Source: Jacaranda mimosifolia (taxonomy: Eukaryota > Streptophyta > Magnoliopsida > Lamiales > Bignoniaceae). Taken from it: a stretch of 64,000 bases of DNA. Below, piece by piece: positions 33,370-44,593 of the stretch. Positions within the stretch are counted from its first letter, which is position 1. The number at the start of each line of letters is the position of its first letter. Location: positions 25,893,744-25,957,743 of the forward strand of contig CM032123.1 in NCBI GenBank assembly GCA_018894105.1, given 5' to 3'. A program made the translations under genes and the position numbers. The notes under the pieces were generated by a model that saw only the letters and a list, made by a program, of their open reading frames with translations, did not search any database and had not been told where the DNA came from.

Positions 33370-34646
33370 GAGAAAATAGCAATTTTAGTCCTTCAACTTT
33401 TAGTAATACTCTACTCTTGTTGGTCCATTTCAATTTCAATTTTGCAAAAATAATTCAAGTCTACATTACGTTCATTTTTTTGCAATTTCAGTCCATTGGG
33501 CCAAAAATTGTCCAGCTAAAAATTATCCAGCTGGCCCTGTTTTCTACCCAATCATCCCCAATTGAGGCTTTAATTTGAGAGTTTTGTAACATGTGGCAAG
33601 AATTGCCAACTAATAATAATAATAAAAAGGAAAAAAAAGTCCACAAATTCTAAACAGCAGCAAAGCCATTTACTCTCCAATTAAGATATTTACTATCCTC
33701 ATACTTTCCCCTCAATTCAACATCAAACAATTCAATTAGTAGCCCCTTTATCATCAAATTATCTCAATCTAAGCAAAAACCAAATAAAAAAAAATAAAGA
33801 AAGGAATAAAGAAAGGAGAAACGTAATAACCACCGACAAAGAGAATCATGCATCAGCAGTATAACAAAGAAAAACAAAAGCCACATTCAAAAGAATAGGT
33901 AAGGCAGTTCAATGACAATGAAGGGAGGTAGAATGGCAGAAGGGATTTCAAATAATAGTTTAGTGTTGGTTTACAGGCCGTGATGAAGGAGCCATGAATA
34001 ATAACTAATGACAATTATTATTTGACTGGTGTGCTTTCAAAGAATATTTTTTAGTTTGCTGCACAGGGGTTGTTCTTGCAGCAGAGTCATGAAGATGGAG
34101 TGAGTTTGAGACTATGGTCTTCTGTGTTGCTTGAAAAAAAATGTTAAGGCTGGAATTTGGTTTTGAATTGCTGGTGTATCCGAGGGATAGGATGGAATTT
34201 TGCTATGCATAGAGATTATTGTTCTTGGATAAAGTTGGTAATGCTATTGGAAATGGGGCTTTATTGAAGTCCAAACTTTTACTACGCAGAGTTTAAATCT
34301 ACTGCACATAGTGGTTAGCGTGAGCAATTGCAACAACAATGCTTCATTGTTGTTTAGAATTTGTGGAGTTTTGTTTTTTTTTGTTATTATTATTATTGTT
34401 GTTGTTGTTGTTAGGTGGAAATTCTTACCATGTCACAAACTCCCAAATCAAAGGCTCAATTAGGTATGATTGGGGAAAAAATGGGGCCAAGTGGGCAGTT
34501 TTTGGGCTAATGGACTGAAATTACAAAAAAATGGACATAATGTGAAAAGATTTTTCAAAACATGGACTATTTTTGCAAACTCGTAATTAAAATAGACCAA
34601 TAGGAGTATTAGTGAAAGATGAGTAACTAAAATTGCTATTTTCTCA
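33370..34646. mobile_element. Non-autonomous MULE with ~250-bp inverted repeats
   Basis: The 1,277-bp element has a left end GAGAAAATAGCAATTTTAGT and a right end that is its inverted match (...ACTAAAATTGCTATTTTCTC plus A). The inverted repeats stay alignable for about 250 bp, through landmark words such as tttcagtccatt and ccaatcat. A perfect 9-bp target duplication, AAACAAGAT, lies at 33361-33369 and 34647-34655. The interior has no ORF worth naming. Trinucleotide runs (aat/tta near 33612-33626 and att/gtt at 34382-34412) sit at the inner edges of both arms. Confidence 0.9.
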
Positions 34647-34655
34647 AAACAAGAT

Positions 34656-37390
34656 TATAAGGATGGACATAAATAATATAAGTGTACAACATACGCCTAC
34701 TTGCATGAATGGAGTTTTTTTAAAGTTTTATTCACCTCTTGGTGGTATATGAGGACTTTTGAAGGACAATCTCTCAAGCTACAAAAACTTGACCAATTAA
34801 AGGCGGTAGCCTTGGTGGCTGAACTCCAAACCTTACTCATTTGAAACTCTGAATATATGTGTCTATGTTGTATGCATAATATTTTAAGTATGTTGTATGC
34901 TTGAATGATTGTGTGCATGTTTTTTGGTGATTATTATAGATAATTAAGTATCTAATCCTATAAAACATAACTCTAAATCTGTTAGACATGTTAAAAAATT
35001 ACAAATAAAGATTATGACCATTGTTTTTTAAATTTAAGTACATTAACACTAATTGCAACACTTTAATTAAGTTTGTTGGATATAACTATTTTGAGGGGCT
35101 TGCGGTCTCAAAATTGAAAATTTAATATAACAATAATAGTAATAATTATTGTTGTTGTTGATGTTCTTCTTGTTACTATTACTTGGACTTTGTATTTATT
35201 TTTTTAAAATAAATATTGTCCAAAAAATAATAACTGAAACACACCTATACTGACATACTACAAAAATTTAGGGTATTAACTACTGCTAATCCATAGCTGA
35301 TGCTAAGCTATGAAGTTATCCTAACTATATTCGAAGTTGTTGCTCTCGTACCTAACCCTCGCTACTACTAATTTGTTGCTATGATCATTCTTTTTTTATA
35401 TATATTAATTTTTTATGAATAATACATAATTAATTTATTACGTTTTGAATGTACAATACTACAGAGTACGTAATAATTAAATTTTTGTTGGTTATAATTA
35501 AAAAAGTACATTTGCTACAAAAATAGTAGCTACATATAGCTATGAAATTAATTTTACAGCAATTTTTTCGTAGCATATACTTATTATTTGGTAGTGGCAC
35601 TCCATAACCTTGTTGACGAACATGCATGCAACGTGCATGTGGAATTTGGATCAAATCCACAAGCATGTAGGTTCCTCCTCCACACACTTTGGTATCTTCG
35701 AGGGGTTCAACCCCTTGGTCTAAATTTAAGCCTTATATAATGCTCCTCTCTAGCTTTAGAATACAATGTAAATCAATCACTGTCCACCCACATTTATATC
35801 TAATGTCGTTGATTTATTGGTCATTTTAACATAACTTAATTATTCAATTCTTCATCAATTTTAGCATATGACCCGCTGTGAACATCTCTGGAATCAGATA
35901 AAACTATTGGCATAAGTTTGATTGACATTATTTTCAATCAAAGTTGGTGGATCATCAAACATGAGTTGCCAAAATTCTCACAAAAAATATGATAATAGTT
36001 TAAGTACATAAAAGCGTAAGGATCACCCTAAACTGTGCCGCCTACCACATAAATATATTTATTCTCTGAATTAACTCCTATAAGTACCATCATTCTTTAT
36101 CTAATTTTGGTATAATCAAAATCAAGCAAAAGTAGAGATTCTAACATTTCCTCCGATTTCTTTGAACTCAAATAAATTAATTTGCTCATATTGATGGCGA
36201 TATCCTACTTCAATACTCGATCACATTTTTTTACCTCAACAAAATATTTACATTATTTTGGCATCATTTATCAAAAATCACCAACATCGGTGTTGAGTTT
36301 TGTCACGAGCTGGAAAGACTAATAAAATATATGTTCCTTTGCAAATGGAGTTTTCTTGTATCCACATGGAGCTTCAACCTAGCATCGTTAAGATGAAACA
36401 CATCCCTTGGAGCCTTAATTCGCCCATGCAACCTAAATTACTTCATTGCACTGCATTGGCAATTGCTTAAGGTATCAAATATTTGTGGGGGAAAAATCAT
36501 GTTAATTAGAATTGGAGAAAAAGTAGATATATATTACACATCCAGATCATAGTAATTACTAGTTGTTTTGGTGGTTTTCTAACCAAAGCCCAATAACAGC
36601 ACCAACATAGGTGGCTCGACCTAATAAATAAAACATTGTGATTTTTGGCCTAGCTGTATAGTTCATTACTTAGTACGAGTTGGTCATATTGCAAAATTCA
36701 TTCTCATTCTTCATTTCTTGATAATATATATAACCAAAAGATTGTAACCCATTAATATTAATGGGCTAAATCCCTAAATAAAATTGAGATAAAGGACAAA
36801 CAATGTCCATCGTGCAAAGGGTGGAAATTGCAAAAAAACATAAAAATAAGGTCTCCACTCTCCCACACAATTCAAATAGAATATGCAAAAACATAAAATA
36901 TTTTATACACTTGATGTTAATCTATTATGTTGAACAAAAATAAAATATAAAATTAGAATAAAGGATTTTTAGTTAAAACTAATAGGTTTCTCTCAGGAGC
37001 ATCTTGTACTCGGAACTTCAGATTAAGGTAGCATCCAACTTAGCTAACAGGTTTTAGAAATGGTTTTAACAAAGAAATATTTTCTTTATGCATTTTTCCT
37101 GGAACTGAAAATATCACTTAGTCTTGTTTTTATCTTTGGCTTCAAATCCTAGCTACTTAGCTTATCCATTAGAAAAGTATCAGACCAAACTACCAGCCAA
37201 AGCATCCACTTGAAAGTTAATTACACTGAAGTTGAGATTGTAATACTTGGGCATATATTAATCCAGACATCTCTTTATTTCATCATATATTTAGCTGATT
37301 TTTACAGCGAAGAAAGTAATTTTAAATGGTTACAATTGTTTAGATGCAAATGGAATCACCTTACATCACAAGCCCAAGGTTGTTCATTAA
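34656..37390. other. Intergenic DNA downstream of the P450 relic
   Basis: AT-rich, with no gene recognised. There is a TATA-like stretch near 35735 (gccttatataatgctcc) without a reading frame behind it. A tactacaaaaattt near 35260 is weakly like a CACTA end but lacks a partner. Confidence 0.35.
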
Positions 37391-38859
37391 TCAAACATTT
37401 CTTTTGAATAACTGGACCTTCAATCCATGTTTGGCTTGTAGTATGATAGAGTCACGAGGAGATACTGCATGACCCTCAACAAGTTTAATGTTGTAATGAT
37501 ATATGATGGTGGCAGCAACCATTTTCATTTGAATGAAAGCTATTTCTTTACCCAGAGAAGTTCTTTGCCCTGGTCCTTGATTCATCCTGTAAGTGAAAAC
37601 CATCTCTCGGGCTTGAATTCTAGGTAATCTTTTCCCCATATAGCCTTTGTTCTTCTCGTTGAGTAGAAAGAAACTATTATTTTTTTATTTTCTTGGAGGT
37701 AATTACCACTTGGTAGAATATTAGGTTGAATAGAAGCTTTGTGCTCCAAAGCCACTAGAGGGAATAGCCTGAGAGACTTACACAAAGCTCAATGGAGGGA
37801 TATTAACTTGCGGGTCTCTTCTATACTAAAAAACCTCTATTTCTTATCCTTTTTTAAATGCACTTCCATCTCAATCTCTTCTCGGATCTTGATTTTCGTT
37901 AAAAGGTTTTCAACAATTAGCTAGAAAAGCCATATAACACAAGGACTTGTGGTATCTCTACCTGCAAACAATTTAACGCAGTGTCCCTCAGAAAGTCTCT
38001 TGAATTAGTGAAAAAACCATTCTTTTCTTCATAGGCCTTTCTAAAAAGCTGTTAGTAAGCTAAAATCATCCTTTTGTTCTCCATCCTTGCATGGAATATG
38101 TGGATATATAAATTCGTCAAAGGCCTTCCAAGCTTCAATAAGCTTCATCTCTTTACCAATTTGAAGCCATTTTTGCAACTTCCAAATGTTCTCTGGCAGC
38201 ACATGCCTATGCAACAGAGTTTCAAAGGCATCATTAAACGCCTTTTCACATGGAATATAAAGCAAGCTAATGCAGAGGCTGCCAGGATCATAGTTTAACA
38301 CCAATTTACAAATACTATCAAAAGTGAACCTTTGGAAAATGTCTTGGAAATTAGTATCAATCCCTTGTTTCAAGAAATGGTCAAGAATAGGTAAAAGTCC
38401 TGTTTCCACCTTAAGCCAAACAACCCTCTCCAACAAAGTGTAGAACTTCATAAGACTCATGAATGAAAGAGTTGTCCTCCTGTGAAGCTCCCACAATTCA
38501 AAATCAGTGTTGAATATCCCATCTCCCAAGATTTCGAAAATCTTCTTGAATTCTCCCTTTGGATAGTTTGAGAAATTTTTGCTGAAAATATGGTGGATCT
38601 TGGTAGGTTCACTAGTAATCAAAATATCCATATTGCAAAACCAAGGACCTTTGAACTAAAACGTGACACCACATTCACTTAAAACTTCTGTTGCATAAGC
38701 ATGGATCCAATGACAATTTTGAATAATCGCCGGCAGAATCCCAACCAGTGGCCAATCCGTAGGCGCTAATCTTTTTCTCTGGCTTTTATTCCTCCAAACA
38801 AAAAAGAAAATTATGGTGAGGGTGAACAAGAAAATCTCAGGATATGCAAAAGTGGCCAT
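37391..38859 (-). pseudogene. Cytochrome P450, CYP96A type (pseudogene)
   Basis: The minus strand, from ATG 38859 (MATFAYPEIFLFTL, a membrane anchor), follows the CYP96A pattern. CYP96A members include the Arabidopsis mid-chain alkane hydroxylase of cuticular wax synthesis. Landmarks are WPLVGILPAII; NFSNYPKGEFKKIFEILGDG (38631-38041 piece); FQDIFQRFTFDSIC; the I-helix AGRDTT; FKPERW; and GHAVSPRDSIILQAKHGLKV with stop at 37391. Defects are a TAG just after codon 68, stops and shifts around 38050-37920, and a broken stretch before the heme loop. The ExxR glutamate is Lys (CKSLRL) and the heme cysteine is Ser (GQRTSLGKE). No intron is evident. It cannot be an active P450. The subfamily call is from memory of the pattern. 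Confidence 0.85.
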
Positions 38860-39184
38860 TAAAGCAGAGTAGGAGGATTTCTCAATTTTTTGTATTATAC
38901 AAATTCTTGTAGTGGCCTAGGCTTTAATAAGCAGAATTCTTATTTACTTATGGTCGCATCACTTTCAGCAAGATTGGCAGTATGGAAGTTACAATAAAGG
39001 CCAACCAACTAACAAAGTGATAATGTATGAAGAGGCAACCCACGCATAGAAGTCAGAGATTTTTTTTTTGTGAGATTCACAGGGTGTGTGCAGGGGGACA
39101 TTGAGATTTATTATTAGTGCCTTCCCAGTAGTAGGAAAAGACTTATTGAGAATAGAAAAAGTTAAGCTCATGGATAACGGATGG
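38860..39184. other. Region upstream of the P450 relic
   Basis: No clear promoter is seen. There is a T run at 39061-39069. Nothing else recognised. Confidence 0.3.
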
Positions 39185-39600
39185 AAACGAGCTAAGTCGA
39201 GCTTTGATTAATTTTTTTTGGATCGGCCTCAAGCTCGAATCAAATGAACCAAGTTTGAGCTCAAGCTCGACAAGCTGAGGAAATTGAGGCTTAAGCTCGG
39301 CTCAAGCCCTTGTTCGGGTTCGACTCGATTTGTTAGACTCGACCTTGTGATCAAACTATAGGCTCGAACTCGAGCTCGAAAAGTGAAATTATTTTGTAAT
39401 ATATAAAAAAATAATGTATTATTATATTTTATATATAAATATTACTTTTGGAAAAAAATACAGGTTCGTGAGCGAGTTCGAGAACCTACAAATAAGAATT
39501 TTTTGGCTCGAACTCGACTTGAGCTTGGATTCTTCAAACTCAAGTCTAAACATTTTTTTGAGTTAATTCATAAGACTCGCGAGCTGACTCGATTCCTATG
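39185..39600. repeat. GCTCGA-rich repeat with internal palindromes
   Basis: Many copies of gctcga/tcgagc and of aagctcgaa-like words in both orientations make this segment strongly self-complementary. Repeats of this type are scattered in many plant genomes. The ends are not sharp and no target duplication was found. Confidence 0.5.
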
Positions 39601-39623
39601 GGTCCCTAGAATAGAATTGTTAT

Positions 39624-40519
39624 GGGTAAAATCCAGTTTACCCCCTTGTAATCAAACTTCATCTCACTTTACCCCCTATACTTTTAATTGCATCACTTTG
39701 CCTCCTTATACTCTCAATTTTATTTCACTTACTTTAACACCAATAAAGCCTCTTCAATTTTTGTTAGCAAACGAAGTAAAAATGGTTAGATCGCCATATT
39801 TTATATCAATATACACAAAATGCCTATATCACAATTTTTTTTGCCAATCTCTTCCAGCTACTCTTCTCTTATATGAATACACAAATTTTATACAAAATAA
39901 TATTAAAATTAAATTAGAAGATCCAAGCTGAATGCTGAAAGATGAAACCTGGACATAATTATTGACTGCACTACAAATATATCAAAAACTTGCATCATAT
40001 ACTGATAGTACATCTCTAGAAGAAACAATAATTTTCATTAAAGAAAATCAAAATAATAATATGCAGACCCCATTTTTCCCTCTATAGAATTGCTTTATTA
40101 ACTCTATTTTATTACCTAATACATCTTTCTATAAAATCATCAAAAATTAAAATAAAAAAAAAACAATGTCTGTAGCACAAAGTAGCCACAAAACTACATG
40201 TAGGTGACATTTCATACGTGCATTTGAAGTTGGTCTTTAAAAAACGTGTTTTTGTTATGTGTTTTTGGTGATTTTTTATTTCTAAATCTTCAAATATAAT
40301 TTTTTCCTTTTTGTGATAAGATGAGTTTTATTTGTTAAATGAACAATTAAAAATTATGGACAACTTCATCTTTAAAAAAAATAAATTAACGATGTTAAGT
40401 AAAATTGAATAATTTAAATAAAATTGAGAATATAAGGAGGTAAAATGATGCAATTAAGAAATATAAAAGGAATAAAATGAAACGAAAGTTAAATACAATG
40501 AGTAAAGTGAATTTTATCC
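39624..40519. mobile_element. Non-autonomous MULE with ~130-bp inverted repeats
   Basis: The left end GGGTAAAATCCAGTTTAC... matches the inverted right end GGATAAAATTCACTTTAC..., and the match continues through ttaattgcatca(c/t)ttt and ctc(a)attttattt. The flanking 9 bp are aattgttat (39615-39623) and aatttttat (40520-40528), 8 of 9 identical. The 896-bp element has no coding capacity. Confidence 0.85.
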
Positions 40520-40528
40520 AATTTTTAT

Positions 40529-43305
40529 TGCATGGTAGGGTGGCCATCTCTTCGTTAAAGGCCCACAATGGCGAATTGCTAGATATGCACTTGCCAATCC
40601 CGCCACCAAGAAGAAGAGTCCCAGCAAATTATGATTTAATGATTTGGGCATGGGGACTTTATTAAATCCTAGACATACTACTTTGTCGTCTTAGGTGGTC
40701 CCATTGACTTAATGGTTGGTGTTCATTGGATCGACGTAGTGTTACCCATGTGGAAAAAGTTTATCGAAGAAAGAAATCATCACGCTAGGGATAGGGTTGT
40801 GCAATTTCATTAGGTAGTGACACCTAAGTTACTTTCCTTTTTGAACAAATACCTAAAGTATTTAAAATAGTTAGAGATGATGATAAGGACACTTGAGGTG
40901 AGGTGAGGCCCGTCATGGGGCAGGCGGGGGTTGGGGGTTAGGAATTTTAATTTATGTTTAAATTTAATTAAATTATTTTAAATATATGTGAGTTAAAATA
41001 ATATGGTTAATGAAAAATTAGGGGAATGTTTGGTTATATTTTTTGTGTGATTTTATTATGTGTTTTGGGATAATAAATTATTGGAGAATATGAAAATTGT
41101 GTTGGGGAATGTGATTAATTTTTGGTTATGTTTTGGAAAATAGTTAAAAATTGATTATGGAAAATTTTGGTATGTTTGTTTATGTTTTAGGAGAGAATTT
41201 TTTTTTTACTGTAGCAGTCAAATCAATGATTTTTTGTTAGATTTTTGGGGTGAAAATGAAATTGAGTGATTTTTTTATTGTTATAATAATAATAAAATAT
41301 ATATATATGATGTATATATAATATATGTATGTATATATGAAAAAATGTAAAAGTTTTGGGGAGAATGAAGGATCTTCAAGGAAAAAAAATATGTTTTGGA
41401 GGGAAAATGACGATATGTAATATATAAATATATATATATAAATAGATGTGTATATATTTATGTGTGTGTGTATATATAAATTATATAATGTATTTGAAAT
41501 TTTAAAAAAAAGAAAAGAAAAGACATGCATGCTGCCAACTCAGCAAGAAAAAGACAAAAAATGCCTACTAGGCAGTCCAACGAGGCAGAAACAAGAAATG
41601 TCCACATGCCCGGTGTGCCACGTCACATTTTTTGGCGAGTTTCGCCAGCTCCGGCGAAAAAAGGACTAAAAATGACAATGTTTTAATACTTATAGGACTA
41701 GAATTTATATTATGCAATTTATAGGACGAAAAACCGAATGAAATAAAGTTACAGGATGAATTTTGTAATTTTGCCTATTTTTTATAAAGTATTTTACTTT
41801 ATTCTATAAAAATAAAAATTTAATGATAAAAGTGTAATATTTTAGAATGATTGGGTTGTTACATGCACATTTTTTTAAAGTTGAGGAGATAAAGTGCAAC
41901 ATACTCAAATTATTTCAACATCTTTGGTAGAATATTCTACTGAAAATGGAATTAGGGGGGGTATTCAAGCATATTTACTAAAGGTTGGGTAATCGTTCCG
42001 CGCACTTGCAACGGTTGGGGTGTAAAGTGCACATGACCCTATACGTTGTGGGATATCTACTATTTACCCATTATATTATAAAGCAAAGGAATAAAATATT
42101 ATGTCAAAAATTTTGTTCTATATTTGTTTAATTTATTTTACAGTATTTTACCCCCATTAATTAATTTTTAAATACTAGTAATTTCAAAAATTAAAGAATG
42201 TTATTTTTTCATTAGGGATGATTAATCTAGAACAAAATTTGAGGGTAAAAGAAACGAAGGATAATGTGAATAAACAAAATTTGAACAAAGGATAAATTGT
42301 GTTTTAAATCAGAACAAAGTACGTGCTAGATTGTTTGAACCAAACTGTATTATTTTATAACATATATAAACCTAAAGTGGAGATTTAATCATTTGAATAT
42401 AAATGAAAGGTAAGTGTTTTACATGATGAAAGATAAAAAACAACTAATAAGGTCGATGAAGCCCCAGCCTATTGCAACATAGTGAAAGTGAAATTGATAT
42501 AAGAAAAAGTTACATACAACATAGTAAAAATTGATATTTGGACCCATATAAATATTTAATTGTTAATTTTCATGTTTAAAAAATAAAAAATATATCTAAA
42601 ATTAAATTTGATTGAATAAAATTGAAAAATAAATTAAAAATAACAAATACAACTAAAATAATTTAATTTAATTTAATTTAATTTGTTCATAAATAAAAAA
42701 ATTAATAAATAAAATAACTTATCAAAAAAGCCAAACGTATTTTCATTTTATTCATTCCTAACATCCACTCACTCACCCACTACATCTTTAGTGTACTATT
42801 CGTCAAATATGATGATACAAAAATACTTTTAAACTATTTAATAATGTTTTTTGTACTTTGAGAGTATAATTTGATATTATTTACAAGAATTAATTTAGAC
42901 ATTTTCTGTTATTAATAACATTTCTTAAATATTAAATAATTTTTAAATTCAAACTTTACAAAAATATATAAAACTAGATAATAGAAATTTTAATTACTCT
43001 AAATCACTCAATAAGTTTGAAATAATAAATATATTTAAAATAATTCAATTAAATCTAATTACTAATTAAGAAACAATGTAAAAAAAGATTAAAAAATAAA
43101 ATTCCAATTCCATCATCTTAAATACTAATTTTTTTTTTATTAAATTTATCACATTTATTGATTAATTGTAAGTCAAATAGTAAAAAAGTATAATTTCTCA
43201 TTTAAGAGAATAATCTTGACTTACATTTAATTAAATTTGATTAAATATAAGAACTTTAAAAAAATAAAATAAAATCCCAGCCCCTTTCCACACCCCCAAT
43301 TGGCA
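40529..43305. other. AT-rich intergenic DNA with microsatellites
   Basis: (TA)n/(TG)n-rich stretches lie at 41282-41340 and 41418-41490, and a (TTTAA)n run lies at 42660-42683. Segments near 41640-41790 (aggactaaaaatgac...) and 41990-42070 look like ends of repeated elements, but I found no inverted partner. No gene recognised. Confidence 0.4.
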
Positions 43306-43313
43306 ACTGGTAG

Positions 43314-44301
43314 TAGGCTTGTAAATGGGTAAGATAAGGCCCAAAGTATCATACACATACCCAACTTATTAAAAATAATGTAATGGATATGGATAGGTTT
43401 TATACCTATAAATTACCCATGTACCCATACCCATAAATTACCTATAACTTTATGCTTAAATTTAATCTATGAACCTAAAAATTATCTATACCAAAATCAA
43501 ATTTATATTAATAATAAACTTTTTATATATAAAAATTATAAATATGTGAATGAATAGTAGGGATGAGAATAGGCTAGGCTAGGTTAGACTTTGTTGTAAA
43601 TGGGCCAAGTCTGTTGCATATTTTGTAAGCTTAAGTATATCCTATTTCTTGACATAGACTTTTTTTTTTAAGGCTTGGCCTGAAAAAGCCTAGTTTAGTT
43701 AAGATTTTAATTAGGTTTAAATTTTATATAGGTTTAGGCTTTTAATAGGCTAAGGCCTTAATAAGCTTAACACTTAGATAGACGTTAATAGGCCTAGAAA
43801 TTTTATAATTTATATTAGGCAAAAATATTGGGATAGAAATTTAGCAATAGCAACAGTTGAACATTTTTCATTAATAAAATTAATGATATTATAATTAATA
43901 GTGGAATAAATATTTTTTTATAAAAACAGTTAATAAAATTAATTTTGCTAATCAATAAACTTTGTTAATAAAAATTTATTAATGAATGAAAAATTGAAAA
44001 TAAAGATTAACTAATTTAAATTTAATAATTAAAATTAAATTAGACATAGAAAAAGTTTTTTTATTTTTTGTTATCGTATGCCAAATAATATTTTTACTAT
44101 ATATTGAGAAAATTAGTATATACATTAAAAACATAAGTCCAATAAATTAGACCCAATGGGTCTTGGGTTAGAAGAGTAGGGTAAGATTAGAGTCTCATCC
44201 TTTTGGGTATTTTAGGGTATAGTAGAATATAGGGTATTTTTATTCAAGTATTTTAGTGTATGGGTGTGGGTAGGGTGATATGATACCCATTTACTGGCCT
44301 A
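43314..44301. mobile_element. hAT-like non-autonomous element
   Basis: The left end TAGGCTTGTAAATGGGTA matches the inverted right end TAGGCCAGTAAATGGGTA, with two mismatches in 18. The flanking octamers actggtag (43306-43313) and ggtggtag (44302-44309) agree at 6 of 8, the 8-bp duplication expected for hAT. The interior is rich in tacccat/atgggta words and ggctta-type words, with no transposase. Confidence 0.75.
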
Positions 44302-44309
44302 GGTGGTAG

Positions 44310-44588
44310 ATAGCGGCCGCACTATGGTTAGATCTAGCCATAGCTGAGGCCACAGCCAGCTGGCGGCGGCTATGGAGAGCTTGTGCGGCCGCTTGGCCTA
44401 ACGACCAACTATGGCCAACCATGGCTGCCATGGTAGGCAGCCATGAGGGCAGGGTTGGATGAAGGTATATATATATAAGTTATATATATTTATATGTATT
44501 TGGTTATATTTATATTTATATGTATGTATATACCTTGTCAATGTGTATATAGTGTCTTTTTATATTTTATATTTGAGTTAAATGTTTT
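44310..44588. other. GC-rich island followed by a TA/TG microsatellite
   Basis: 44313-44460 is unusually GC-rich for this window and carries two GCGGCCGC octamers about 72 bases apart (near 44313 and 44385). It contains repeated ccatgg/catggc words. 44465-44535 is tatata/tgta-rich. No ORF of note. Confidence 0.4.
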
Positions 44589-44593
44589 ATGTT

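Noticed and set aside
35250..35600. CACTA-type transposon end (tactacaaaaattt)
   Set aside because: The terminal word is not CACTA, no inverted partner was found and no 3-bp duplication could be set.
44310..44400. Cloning-vector or linker contamination because of two GCGGCCGC sites
   Set aside because: The sequence between and around the sites does not look like a vector polylinker and grades into ordinary repeat DNA.
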